Shown here: positions 50,201-62,407 of the stretch, piece after piece
Layout: the number at the start of each line of letters is the position of its first letter
Position numbering within the stretch: position 1 is the stretch's first letter
Origin: Sclerotinia nivalis
Lineage: Eukaryota > Ascomycota > Leotiomycetes > Helotiales > Sclerotiniaceae
Reading direction: 5' to 3'
DNA: 64,000 nucleotides
NCBI GenBank assembly: GCA_029531795.1
Contig: JAPEIS010000006.1
Coordinates: 434,001-498,000 of the forward strand
Made by a program: the position numbers and the translations under genes
The notes under the pieces: generated by a model
Seen by the model: the letters and a program-made list of their open reading frames with translations, nothing else
Database searches by the model: none
What the model was told of the DNA's origin: nothing

Positions 50201-53200
50201 AAAAAGTAATAAGGCCTCTCTGCCCTCGACGAGCAAAAAATGGTCTGTGGCTAGGTTGTTGGTTAATCAGGGGCCCACAACAAATGATTGGCCCGAGTAC
50301 GAAGGGATTACCGAAAACTCACGCCCAGGAGTGGCTACTGCACCCATACTCGGCCACATGTGCCCTAAAATGCCCACCGAAAATACCCAATGTGTTTCAA
50401 TGTTTTCCTCTTTTTTTTTAAAGCTGCACAGCCTCGCGGTCTGGATAGCACAGCCATCTATTCACATCGTCATAATTCCTCCATGTAGTAAAGAACCTAA
50501 ATAGAAGCCTTGCATTTTTGGAAACGTGTATGAGATGTCCTCTGCATTATGACGGATGCTATTAGTCATTATCAGGGCCTTCGTAAACTGATCGTTTCGT
50601 CCATGATAGCATCATTGTCATGCCGGGTCATTGTAGATAGGCACGAGCCACATGCCCCTGTCCAACAGTTAACAGACCAAAAGTTCGTCCGTACAGTACA
50701 TGGCAGAAGCGAACGGGAACGGCAGGACCCATTTCACGAGGCAGAATCCCTCGAAGTTTCTTTTCCCGCTCGTCTCGAAAGAAACCACCTCTATCTACAC
50801 AACACGCAACGTCCGCCCCTGATTTCAAATCATGCATGAGAGGTCTCCACAATATCTTTTTGTTTGGGTCGTGTCACAGAAGGATTGAACCATCTGACCA
50901 ACTGTGTGGACATTATATTGATCGGCCTGCCTTCAATCTAATGACCTTCTTCGTGTGTATGTGTACCCTCAATTTCGTGAAAGCATAGTCGTCATTATCA
51001 AAGGATCAAATCCTTCTAGAAGCCCTTCAAGTCACCCCAACACTTTCTCTACACGCATAAAGTTCACCTTTACCCCCAGAAGCTTCATTTCCCAAGGAGA
51101 GCATAATCCCCTGGTTTCACTTTATCTGCAACTCTTCGGAAGTCAGCCCTATGAACCCCTTTTCCTCGAGTTTTGTCGCCCATGATTGGCTACATCTCTT
51201 GGTAATAGTAATCCTCACCGTCTTGGCACCTAGTTTACGAAATTATAGTCGGGTCCTAACCATGGAATTGGCTGATAAATTTAATTCTCAAACACAGACC
51301 CGTTGAAGTTGCTATTATCAGAATATCTTGCGAATTATCGCCATATGGCACAGATTAGTACGATAAAGGCTTGTAAATTTCATATGTTAATAATAGCATA
51401 CATCGTGAAGGTGTGCGATGGCTTATTTGGTAATATATTACTGTACATAGTAATGCAATTAAAAACATGCGTGATCCGGAGGTGGTTGATGTTACTTCCC
51501 GGCTCCAAATCGTTCCTCCGGTACTTCAGAATGCAGAAGTTCCATGGTGGCATTTTGTAATGCCTCCCTTACTCAGACCTAAACTATGCAGAGAGTATCC
51601 ACTTCATAGAACTAATCTCGTCAGCAAAAAGAAAACATGCAAGTTAGAAGTCGACGAAGAATTTCCTAATATATTTTTGTTGCACAGCCTCACAGCCTGG
51701 TGCATTGTAGCTAGCCATAATTCATAATGCCTAGCTTTGAATTTTAGCCCTGAAAAAAGGCATCTTTGGTATAGGGCTGAGTAATTGACCAATTGATCGT
51801 CCTGCATGCTTTCGGTCATCACCGCCATTGGTATTCTGTCTTCCTCCACCACTAGTTAGAGGTTTCGTACTGTAGCCAATCGCGCTCCTTCTGTCGTCAC
51901 AGCGACGCTTGACATTTTGGAAGCGATAGTCGGTGCAGATTTCAGTGCAGAAACAGTGCAGAAATTTCCACCGGTATGGGTGTGGTTGATCAGAAAAATT
52001 ATAACCAACGGTTCTACGCAATTTGAACTTATGAATGTAACTTCAATCTGCAGTGAGCTGCCACTGAGGAGCAACGTTTCAATCAAAAAGAGTTCTTCAG
52101 CTTCCATATGATGGTTGGCGTCGCCCACTTTGTCGTTGTCTACCTTAGTTGTCCATCCATTGTGTCTATCATTGCAACGAGGATGACATGTTTTGCCTCC
52201 CAAAAGATCTCGATCATTGGAGATGAATGGACCTCGGGATAAAAGGTATAGTGAAAATCATCATGTTTTCGAGCGGTGTATCCTATTGATATTAATTATA
52301 TTATGCAAACAATATTGAATTATGCTGCCAGCGAAACACGAGCAGCAGTTTTGTGCAAGCGGAATATTACCATCGCGATAATAACTGCTTGGAAAAATGG
52401 TCAAAATCATGTGGGTGTTTGTTTGGGCGAGATGAGACAAAAAAAAAAGTGCGGACCTCCAAGGGTTCGTCCGAAACTTTACGATACCGAAAACTATAGA
52501 GAGGCTTTCGAGTTCGACAGCGGGGGATGAATTCCAGCCACATCTATTTGTTAAGTTCCAAAACTCCCGCAAGGTTGTCCTGATCAATAAATCTTTCGAA
52601 TGAGGGGTTTATGTACCACGCCCAAATAGTATATTGAACTAAACTTACGACAACAATTTGCTTTTGTAAAAAGATTGCCAAGCTTAAAGGAGGTGCGGTT
52701 GCACCAATGTGAAAATGTCCTGGTACGTATACGAATATCTTGTCCAATAGGATAAATTGGAAGTGATAAGACTAATTGACTAGATAGTAACCCTACTGCA
52801 GGCAGATGCTTAAGCTTCAAAATTGGCTTCCGCTCACAGTGCCGCGTCCTTGTTTCCATGAATTGGGGCCAGAACAAAGTAGTTCGGTTGGGATCTCGTT
52901 CCTCCAAGATATCAACGCGCATTCAGATACTCTTTTAGGCTGTCTTGTTACCAAGTGAACTGTTAAAGTGATTACCTCGCGTGGGTTCTGCCCCGGTTGG
53001 GCTTTTCAACCCTGTCAGATTTGAAGATCTCTATGCTATATGTATGTTCCTTGTCATATAACCCAAAAATTCCTCAGGGGTTGGTATTTTTGGATATCCA
53101 AGTTATGATCATGAGGCTCTGCTTGCCAATCAAATAAGCTTCTGATCGTAATGATGCCCAGTAAAATCCTCGTAATATCACCTCCCCTGTGCAATATCAT

Positions 53201-54897
53201 TTATTCATACAAGCATTCAGTCCAAGCGGGATTCCAAAAACCCCAGTTCAATGATCTGTGCTACCCACCCCCTCGGGCTCAGAAAGTAGATTTGATAGAC
53301 AGTTTGATTTGCAGCTAGAAGCGAAGCGGATATCTAGAATTAGATTGGTCTTCAATGTCGTTATCCGTCTCGCATTGGAAGGTTTTTTGAAACCAAACCC
53401 ATGGTTCAAAGCTACAACCTCCTGGGTGAATTAATTTGTTATCCGCAGGAGCCACGTGAAAAGTGTACAGCGGTACGATCTTCTTTTTTGTGACCCCCGA
53501 TGTATCTTGATGCATTCAATCTTGGGAGGTTCCGCCAAGTCGCCGACTTGGAGATCAAGCGTAAATCAGGAACTATTATTGATCCGATTCCGTATCCAAT
53601 TAAGTCTGCTACCAGTAAGCAATATCATAATAGTTGAAAGTACATATATGGTCTGGAGGTTTCGGACACTCACAGTTCAAGACTTTTATGTTCCAGGTTC
53701 AATTCAATTCCTCCACTGGTAACTCCGGAGTCCGTGGGACTTGGACTTGGTTATTTTCAACGGCACCCCATGAATAAGTATTTAGCATCATAGCATCTTA
53801 GCATCTTAGCATCTTAAACAATAAAAATAGACGGGCCGGGGGCAGTATCCTAGCCTCTTAGGTTACTCCAAAAGTCTCTAATCAAATACTCGATATCCAC
53901 CCAAATACCTCTTTAATTCTCAAGCAGGAAATTATTCGTTTAAATCATCTTGATTGTGTTTGGTGAATATAATTTCACGCCCGGGGCGCCATTCCGTTGT
54001 TGGATCTACTTCGAAAACGTGGCATGCTTGCTCACCAACAAGGAAGCTCATAATTACCCATTGGTCAATATTCAAAAGGCAGCGAAGTTTGGTACACTTT
54101 AAATGCGCCATAGAGTTGCAATTTTGTACCATGGAAGGAGGTTAATTGTCTCGAAAGTCGTGTGACTGGGGTTACAGAGAGTAGAGTTCCTGGGAATGAT
54201 GGTGCGTTGAAGATTCCAACTTGGCGATATTGTGCATATACATTGTTGTGGTAGTAGTCTGTGGTGTGTTGAGGCTTGAGGCTTTCCTTTCCCCAGTCGC
54301 GAATCGAAATCGAATATGCAACGGCAGGTCATTTGTAACTATAAATGGCAACATGCTGTATTGTGGCTCTGTTTCGTGCAGCTTCAACAGTCTTGAACTC
54401 CAGGCTCCAGCATTTCTAACACTCCTACCAGCATGAAATGATCAGAATTGTTTCGAATTTTGAGTCTTGAACGCATTGATGAGATTCATATCAACGATTT
54501 CTTTCATTGTAAGAAGCAATTTTTCCCTGCAGAATTCAATTTTATGGCTTGAATCTAAGAAATCTGGTCGCATTGCCGGTTGTTTTTTGTTTTTGTGACC
54601 ATTTCAATCCATAGTGATCAACAGAATATTGCAAGGTCTCTCTTATGTTGATGCATTGGTGTGATGCAAATCCGAACAGGGAAGAGAGGTAGGGGAGTGA
54701 GATTCTAGTATTTTTTGGGTACGAAAAAGAAAGAATTGAAACTTCGAGAAGGAAAGAGAAAATTGATACTATTTCGATATTATTGGGTGGCAATTGGATT
54801 GGATTGGATTGGATTTGTTGTTTCTTTTTTTAGTTTGGAAAGGAGAGAAGGATTTCGATGAGGGCATATCCATCCATCCATCAATTCATCGAAGCGA
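47239..54897. other. Long gene-poor region upstream of the C2H2 factor
   Basis: 7.7 kb with no recognisable gene. The first ~0.5 kb is probably promoter and leader of the C2H2 gene; a seven-codon ATG frame begins near 47351 in it. From 49.9 to 54.5 kb the sequence is complex but open frames are short and motif-free on both strands. Small simple repeats occur: an AC run near 49052-49066, TAGCATCT units near 53790-53815 and GGATT units at 54794-54817. It may be decayed mobile or coding DNA. Confidence 0.5.
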
Positions 54898-55080
54898 ATG
54901 AAATCCCTTTTCGCCATCAAGGCTTCTACCATGATGACTTTCGCAAGCTTTTACTCATTCTGTGTTCTGCCTTGTAAGGTGTGTCGAAGTGTCGGCACCC
55001 CCTTCATAGGCGGGGCCGGTCACCGCAATGGGACACCGAGTGGTAGTTGCTGTTGTACTGTGATTGTGATTGCATCGTGA
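54898..55080 (+). CDS. Doubtful small cysteine-rich, possibly secreted protein
   Basis: 60 codons from ATG to TGA. The first 25 residues (MKSLFAIKASTMMTFASFYS...) are hydrophobic with an early Lys, like a signal peptide. The remainder has several Cys, including a CCC triplet after a GGAGHRNGTPSG stretch, a pattern that recalls small secreted cysteine-rich proteins of fungi. There is no disulfide-fold family I can name, and the hydrophobic end after CCC is unusual. It is isolated in a gene-poor region. It could be an intact or decayed effector-like gene, or chance. Confidence 0.3.
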   Translation: MKSLFAIKASTMMTFASFYSFCVLPCKVCRSVGTPFIGGAGHRNGTPSGSCCCTVIVIAS

Positions 55081-55915
55081 GAGTAGTCATACCTTTTGTC
55101 GGTGTTTATTGTCTCTGAGTATGACATGATTTTTTCGTACATTGTGTGAGTCGCATGTTGATGCTCATCAAGTGGGTAAATAAATTCAATGACCGGTGAA
55201 GGTTTTGTAACTTGTAACTTGTAACTTGTAACTTGTAACTTGTGTTCTAGAGAATTACCCCACATTCGTATTTTCGTATTTGCTCCTTCCTTTTGATATC
55301 TGTCTCTCTTATAGACTGTTTTCCGCGATAGTATCTACGTGCCCTTTCAATCTTCCCCTTGACTTCTGCCTTCAATCTTCCCGCATCCAGTGTTCATCAA
55401 CTTGAATAAGTCAGTGTCGGGACAGCGATCTGGAGCTGTAGGTGCTAGGCTTTCTTGTTTATAAAGATACTGCTTCTAATACAGAATAGGGTCAATCAAG
55501 AATAATATTATCAATACGATAGATTAAAGTACTTTACACTTCGATACCACCAAGTTGATACTAATGATCACTTTCCTTGGCAGCAATCACCAATGCACAT
55601 CTCAACCCGTATATCTCAGTATCACCCACTATCGGCAAAAACACATCACTATCCATCCATCTTCTCGCAGTCAATGCAATCTATCTTAAACTTGATCAAG
55701 TCAGTGCCAGAATGCCATTCCGGAACAAATCGTGCAAATAACAAAAGCGTAATATAAAATAATGCCATCAAACAAGCCGAGAAGATGAGCAGAGGAAGAT
55801 GGAGACAGCGAAGTGAATGATGAAAGTAAAGCGAATGGTAAATAAATATATATATATATCAACATCCGCACTACCATCCACACACCAAAAATCCAAACAC
55901 CATGCCCCAAACCCC
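55081..55915. other. Spacer with 7-bp array, no gene
   Basis: 0.8 kb between the small cysteine-rich ORF and the phosphotransferase pseudogene. Apart from the TGTAACT array I see nothing in it. Confidence 0.6.
55206..55242. repeat. (TGTAACT)5 array
   Basis: Five tandem 7-bp units. Confidence 0.93.
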
Positions 55916-56803
55916 TCAAAACAAATCCAGATATATCATTTTCATCATCGCCGCCTCAGCAAGCCACGCATCCACCGCTTCTACGATTCTACTACACCAA
56001 TCATCACTCCAACGAAACGCAAAAAAAGCAGCAACATATTCCCACCAAACCGGATACCAACCCGCCGACTCCCAGTCAACGACCGATACACGAAACTCCT
56101 CTCCCTCTCTATTTAAATTTCCCCCAAGCCTCTCCACAAGAATATTCTTTCGCTGAATATCAGAATGCGTAAAGACGGGTTTTCGATTCATAACCGTAAG
56201 GACACCTAACAACTGTTCCTCGAAAAAATCCGCAAGATAAGAGTGTTTTCCATTCCTCCGCGCTTCCCAACGCGATCGCGCGATTAATCCTCGGACGAAA
56301 TCCCGCTCTGTGTTAAAAGGCCCCGATACAAGAGGATCGTTCACGGACGAATAGAAGAGATGATGAGGGACAGACCCTCCGTCAACTGATCCGAAAACAT
56401 TCCCATGTGGTAATTTTCTGATTCGAGAAAGGATATCTCCAAGCTTCGACAAAATTACTTCCTTTTCCGAATTTTCCAGAGCAGGCCACATACATTGCAG
56501 CGTTCCCCCCTTTAGCGTTTCCATCACAAGAAATAGTTGCCCATCCTCCTCTTTCCACATAGCATATAAACGCGGTACACAACCCTGCATCCCATTCCTC
56601 TCAAGCATCCATAAATTTTCCCCTTCAACTTGTCGATCGTATCAACTATACTTCACGATGAAATGCGGGCCAACTCCCACAACTTTCCTGAATGCCCACG
56701 CATCAGCTCCTTTCAGAATATCCTTCGAGGCGAGGATTTCCTCGATGCTTGGAAGTGGAGCGGGTAATTCGTTTGCGGGGCGGAAATATGGGAGTTGGAT
56801 GCA
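55916..56803 (-). pseudogene. Broken aminoglycoside-phosphotransferase-like (APH) kinase gene
   Basis: Fungal APH/choline-kinase-fold protein family; substrates are generally unknown. Homology-like sequence begins at about 56800 (IQLPYFRPANELPAPLPS), typical of the N-terminus of this family, but there is no ATG in that frame and a stop lies just upstream. An in-frame TGA at 56644-56642 then separates it from the rest, which stays open to a stop at 55916. Downstream of the TGA the catalytic motifs are intact: THSDIQRKNI (H-x-D-x4-N) and VVDWE. An intron hiding the TGA would have to remove conserved residues. The longest ATG frame inside, 56608-55916 (230 residues), lacks the N-lobe. The recent-looking damage fits a pseudogene or strain-specific null allele. 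Confidence 0.7.
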
Positions 56804-57852
56804 TATGATGTTAGTATATTATAGTATATCCAAATCGCTGTTTAATTTTATATTCTGTATGTATTATAGTAATCATTATTTTTATAGTCAAAGTAGCCGT
56901 ATGAGATGGTATGGTGACTGCCGACTAAGGAGCGCGAGTTAGAATCCGAAAAGTATGAAAAGGAAAGATGTTCAGATGAGCTGGAGCTGTAGCTTCTCAT
57001 CCACTTCGAATCATCGAATTCGAAGATGGTGATATCCTATAAGCCTCGAGAAACACAAGCAATGGTGTAGTATCAGACACAACTCAACCCTAATCTAATC
57101 ACAAAAAGAAAATCATTTTATAATTTATAATTTCAGTCTCAACCATCTATACTATAGTAAAACACCCACTCTTACAAATCCCACAGCTACATCATTCTTA
57201 CACCTCACCTCCTACACCTCCTCCTACATTATTCCTACACCCCACCTCCTCATGCACTCATGCATCCATATCATCAAATAGAATAAAATCAAATCAAATA
57301 AAATCACAACATATCAATTCATAACAAATCCTTTCCAATACATCTAAACTATGCTGTACTAAATCTCTCTACTCTCCACTTTCCATTTTTTACTTTCCAC
57401 CCTCCTTTCCACCCTCCCTTTCAAATTTTCATTTTTTCTCTTCTCTATTTCTCTTCCCTTCCCTTTTCTTCTCCTAACTCCCAAAAATTCAAAATCCCCT
57501 TCAACGCCCAAGAAAATGAATGGAAATCCTCCCAAGAAAACCCCAGCAAACCAGCCAAACTCCTTTCTCCATGCTTCATTCACACCAAATCGACAATTTC
57601 AATAAGCAAACAAACAAATAAACAGACTGAGTAGGTATACAACAACTATGCCGCTCGCTCCTATGCCCATGCCTATGCTTATGCCTATGCTTCAAGTGTA
57701 AAACAAGAAATAAAATAGGAGATATGAAACATATGCATGCCAACGCCTTTTGCCCACGGAAAAAAAAAACAGTCCCTCCTACTCTTCACCGAGCGACCCC
57801 ATCATCATATCAAATCATATCATATCAAACCCCTTAAAACCCCTCAAACCCC
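56804..57852. other. C/T-rich spacer between the APH pseudogene and the LCAT gene
   Basis: 1 kb. From 57.1 to 57.85 kb the + strand is C/T/A-rich (CACCTCCT, CCTATGCC units), so it is purine-rich on the strand of the upstream LCAT-type gene. No gene seen. Confidence 0.65.
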
Positions 57853-60579
57853 TCAAACCCCCAATCCAATCCCCTTCCCCCTCCCCTTCCTAATAACCTC
57901 CATCGCCCTCCCCACCGCATTCAAATCCCCCAACAACGTAACATGCCCCCTATCACTCCTAACCTTCCCACCCCTAACCAACTGATACCCCTCAGGCAAC
58001 ATCGCTTCTCTCGCCAAACAAACCCCATCACCACTCGCAAACGCCAAATTATCATAAACATCCGCGCAAGGAATTCCTTCTCGACCCGCTACCTTCGCTC
58101 CATAAACCGTTGGTATAGATTTACCATAGATAACTGCTAATGGAGGATAACGATTTGCATCCGAGAGTTCGGGTTTGAAATGAAGTTCCTTTTTGAATTG
58201 AAGTGTTTCGGCGAGGGTGCGACGGAGATATTCTATTGCTTTATCGCGGGGAAGAGTGACGAGGGTAGAGACTGAGGGAGAGGGGTTGTAGCTTTTGTTT
58301 AGAGAGTTACTCATTTGAGGGGCTAGGGTGCGATCGGTGCCATCTACTCCACGGAGTACTTCTGCCGCTCGACTAGTTTTGGATTGATCGCTTGATTGGT
58401 TACGATTGTCGTTTTCGGTGCGAGAATTAGATCCAAGGTATGGTGAAGAGGGCTGAGGAGTATTTGTACCAGAGCCTGAGCCGGAATTTGAACCTGATGA
58501 AGGTTTCTTTCCAGTTATCGTTAGATTTGACAAACTGTTTGGTAATTGAAGATTAAGAATACTGCCAATTCCGCTACCCGATTGAGAAATTGGAGGTAAT
58601 GGCGGATCTGTAACAGGAGACCAACGATATTTGATCCAATCATCTAAATTGAAAAAGTCGACAGGATATTTCTCTCTTGTATGAAGATCGAAGAAGCATT
58701 CTCCATTTTCAGGAAGAAGCACGAAACTAGTCCGTAGTGTAAAATTTACTTGAGCCGTTAATACTCTTGAGCTTAGTAGGACAGCATCTCCATTTCTGAA
58801 GGGACCTAGGATATTCACACATGAATGTGGAACACCAGCATATATAACCCCACTAAATAACTCAGGTTTTTGGTTCACAACATGTCGCGTGATCAAACCT
58901 CCTAATGAATGTGCAATCACCAAAGCACCAGTGGGCTTTTCTCCATTAGGACCTGGTTGATTAGAAGGTAATTTCTCAAGGAAGGCTTTAAGCTTTCGAC
59001 TTAACAGATGTGGACTTAACCTCCAATCATAGCCATAATCCCATACTCTCAATTTTCCATTCTGGGCATTTTCGCAATTTTTAAGTCGCTTGAATAACCG
59101 CCTGGATATGTCTACTGGTCCAATATTCTTCAGCATCCCGGATGGGATAATACTTTCTTCCATTCTCTCCTCATCCTCTGGATTCAAACCAACTTCTAGG
59201 TCCACTTTACGTATATTGAGTCCTACCTTAACAGGTACCCAAAGTTGATGATTTGGTGCTTTAGCGGATCGAAGTATCGATCCTCGATATCCACCCATAA
59301 TTACAACGTCTCCCGTTAAATTCTCCATGGCCTTATCTAAAGCGTTGGTGGGTTTCGTTGATGACCGAGTATTATCATTACCGAAGGAATCGCATTTCGA
59401 GAATGAGGGACTCGGCTCAAGTGGTTTCTTTTTTGTAGCAACTGGTAATATGTCTGAATGTGCATCAGTAATTGACTTTGATCTGTGTGACGTTGTGCTG
59501 GAATTCAAGAAGTTCATGCTAAAGCCAAAACTGGGTACGCGGGGCATACTTGGCATACTGGGCAATTGTGGCATTCGAAAGGTTGATCGATCTTGAAAAG
59601 AATCTCTTATAGCTTTAACTCGAGAGTTGACTTGTTCGCGGTGATTTTCAAATCGTGAATCATCACCTAGTGATGAGGTTCGAGATAAGCTATGATATAG
59701 TAATGAATCATCAGATGTTGCTCTGCGAATGACTCTTGGACGTTCCGTTGAATTATTATTACCCGCTATAATTTCATTCTGAAGATGTGAATTACTATGA
59801 CGTTGTGATGGTGGATATTGAGCTGGAAGGTGCTCCTTTACCTGACGGTTATTTGTAGACGATGAACCCTCATCTTTTGAACGACTAGGCGATGTAGAAA
59901 AGGGGTGGAACGTGGAGCTCCTTGGCGCGTGAAAAGATGACCGAGACTTATGATTTGAGCTTGTTGATGTACTAAATAAGTTTCCCACTTGAGACATTGA
60001 AGGTAACCCTTTCGGCAGAAGTTTTTTGAGTGCATCAGCACCACTAGATAATGAACTCTGACGTTTCCTTCCAGGATGAAATACACTAGCCATTGATGAT
60101 GTGCGACCTTCATTCGGTGGTTCTATAACCACCGTTGGCTTTGGTTCTGCCCGCCATTGAGTAGGTGGAGATTTCACAGCGGAATCGAGTTTTGGTGGAA
60201 GCTTCGGTGATGGTAGTTTTCCCAATGTCGACTCCTCCCCCTTTGTATTCCTTAACTCCTCATCGAATGGTGGTTTGGTTGTCGGTTCCAATGCTGTTGG
60301 AGTCTCAGGGTCGCTATCAAAATAACCTCCTTCCAAATTATCCATGGCTGCAGCCTTCTCTGCGGCAGGTGTTTTGGAAGACTTCAAACGTGAAGCTGCA
60401 TGACTGAGAGATACACCGATGATGGATTGTGCATCCTCATCTGATATATGAGGGATCATAATGGTTTCCGCTTCGTCCGAGAACTCATCGCTGAATTCAT
60501 TTTGATCTGCCGCAATGGTATTTGATGTTGAAGCATTTAATGGATCGTTACCATTTTGAGGGGGAATTCTTGAAGCCAT
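57853..60579 (-). CDS. LCAT-family lipase/acyltransferase
   Basis: Alpha/beta-hydrolase of the lecithin:cholesterol acyltransferase group (lipid acyl transfer or hydrolysis); exact substrate unknown. Single exon, 908 residues, start MASRIPPQNG (ATG preceded by AAA). Residues 1-420 are disordered and Ser-rich. The catalytic domain starts near 430 with VVIMGGYRGSIL, followed by VWDYGYDWRLSPH, the nucleophile elbow AHSLGG (Ser near 556), and YAGVPHSCVNILGPF. A Ser/Gly linker follows, then the last part with DNLAFASGDGVC and DRGHVTLLGD, whose His (near 880) is the likely catalytic one. No signal peptide or membrane helix is seen, so it is probably cytosolic or peripheral, unlike the ER-membrane PDAT Lro1. 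Confidence 0.88.
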   Translation of the reverse strand: MASRIPPQNGNDPLNASTSNTIAADQNEFSDEFSDEAETIMIPHISDEDAQSIIGVSLSHAASRLKSSKTPAAEKAAAMDNLEGGYFDSDPETPTALEPTTKPPFDEELRNTKGEESTLGKLPSPKLPPKLDSAVKSPPTQWRAEPKPTVVIEPPNEGRTSSMASVFHPGRKRQSSLSSGADALKKLLPKGLPSMSQVGNLFSTSTSSNHKSRSSFHAPRSSTFHPFSTSPSRSKDEGSSSTNNRQVKEHLPAQYPPSQRHSNSHLQNEIIAGNNNSTERPRVIRRATSDDSLLYHSLSRTSSLGDDSRFENHREQVNSRVKAIRDSFQDRSTFRMPQLPSMPSMPRVPSFGFSMNFLNSSTTSHRSKSITDAHSDILPVATKKKPLEPSPSFSKCDSFGNDNTRSSTKPTNALDKAMENLTGDVVIMGGYRGSILRSAKAPNHQLWVPVKVGLNIRKVDLEVGLNPEDEERMEESIIPSGMLKNIGPVDISRRLFKRLKNCENAQNGKLRVWDYGYDWRLSPHLLSRKLKAFLEKLPSNQPGPNGEKPTGALVIAHSLGGLITRHVVNQKPELFSGVIYAGVPHSCVNILGPFRNGDAVLLSSRVLTAQVNFTLRTSFVLLPENGECFFDLHTREKYPVDFFNLDDWIKYRWSPVTDPPLPPISQSGSGIGSILNLQLPNSLSNLTITGKKPSSGSNSGSGSGTNTPQPSSPYLGSNSRTENDNRNQSSDQSKTSRAAEVLRGVDGTDRTLAPQMSNSLNKSYNPSPSVSTLVTLPRDKAIEYLRRTLAETLQFKKELHFKPELSDANRYPPLAVIYGKSIPTVYGAKVAGREGIPCADVYDNLAFASGDGVCLAREAMLPEGYQLVRGGKVRSDRGHVTLLGDLNAVGRAMEVIRKGRGKGIGLGV

Positions 60580-62407
60580 TTTCCGGTTTCGTCTTTGTTC
60601 CCGATTATTTCCTTCTTTCCAACCCGTTTACATCAATTCTTTCTAATCCATCATCATCATTCCATTCGAAATGTATTTATAAAATGTGGTAGGGAAGAAA
60701 AGAGGGAAAAAGATGAAGACGTATTCCGCTGTTTCCGGATGCGATAAGCCTTACGAAATCTCCAACACGATAACAAACAATAAAGGTTTAGGTTAGTTAG
60801 TAATTTCCCATTTAAGAAGGTTGATCGTATCGTGAGCTTATGAATTTTGAATTTCTCATATGGTTACTGTTGAACTCGAGTTTTCGGTATTGTTAGGTAT
60901 TTTGATGTGCCGTAAACAACAATAAGGGTCCTCCATAGTCCGCAGCCTCGAAAGTCGGTTGTCCATTGTGCCAGCAAAGTTAATTCCTTGCAATTGACGT
61001 AATCCAAGTGGCAGTGTATCACGGAAAGGTGGAGTTGATGTGCCAGTACTTTCATTGATAATTTGTATGGAGTACCTACCTATTTATGTCTTTTGAGTAA
61101 AAGAGATGGGTACTTTCATTCATATCTTTCATAGAAGATATGAGAAGGTTTGTGAGTGTATAGCAAGATGTTGAGAGATGGATAAGATTATTAGATTGAG
61201 TGAAGGAAGAAGAGAAAAGAGAAAATTGCATGTGAACCCTTAAAAATGCTGTGTATAAGCCGTTTGCCAATTTTTCCTTATCGTATAGCCTATCAATTCA
61301 TCGGTTTGAACGATATCTGTCAATAACACAGCATTTACAATACTCCGTTACCGTACTACCGAAAAACATGTGCATGACATTTCATCCCAAGAACGACATT
61401 GCAGCCGCAGGAACTAAGATTACAATCTGCATCCGAACATACCGGACTAAAAAAAGAACAATAAACCTCCCGCTCTTTTCTTCTTTTCTAAGACCTTTAG
61501 GTGAGCGGAATGTGTTTTCATCTTCCACTGTATATAAAAATAGCCGGCCATCGAAATGTAAAACATTTATTCTCTCTCTCTATCCTCTACCATCAAATCA
61601 AAAGCACGAATAAACTTAGCCACCCATCTACCTACTCCGTATGTACGAGTACTCCATAATTCCAACGCATTCAGACTTCCCCCTCAGTTTTCTAGGATAA
61701 ATTAGAATAAATGAATTCCCTACCCAAAACATTTTAACACGGCCGCCCCTGAATCCTGACGTTTTCAGGGGCAAGATCAGCACAATTTCCGCGCGCTGGG
61801 CTGGTGTATGCTTGAAACGATGAAACATATACTCTTGGCGATCCGGGGAAATTTCTTTGATTCCTCGTATTTTTAATTTCTTGTCATTCGTTCATTCATT
61901 TCGAAATTCAATGGGAGAGAATTTAATCGTGTATTCACAAAATTAGGGTATTCATTCTGGAAAGCAAGCTAGCAAGTAATCAATCAAGGAAAATTATTTG
62001 GAGAATTGAAGGGCAAAACAAGAGGTAAATCAAAGAATTTCAAAATTCTGGCTATTTAATTACTTAAAGACAAGCAGGAGGAATGGCCCGCCCAACTGTG
62101 TCCATAGTTTCCAGGCAAACCTGTATTTATCCAGAAATGTGTCCATCCCACGATCCATACATGCCATGTGCATATCCAGAATTAAAAAATCAACATTGAT
62201 GAGAAGAAAATGCGCGAAGAAAAAACTTCCGATCCAAACTGTCGTTGCCGAGACCAGACTCTAAAGAATTAACAAAGTAAACATCAACATCCCTAAGGTA
62301 TCTATCCCCTTTTCGTAGACCCGAGCCATGATAGCTTGTATCGGCGCCCCGAAATTCCATTATAATGTAATAGCGTGAAAATTGTCGACTCGAGATTACG
62401 CAGATGC
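60580..62407. other. Spacer between LCAT gene start and GPI-protein gene end
   Basis: 1.8 kb holding the promoter of the LCAT-type gene on the left and the 3' UTR of the GPI protein on the right. No ORF with family resemblance is seen. Confidence 0.6.
60674..60684 (-). promoter_or_regulatory. TATA-like box of the LCAT-type gene
   Basis: TTTATAAATA on the gene's strand, about 100 nt before its ATG. Position and sequence fit a TATA element; no other evidence. Confidence 0.35.
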
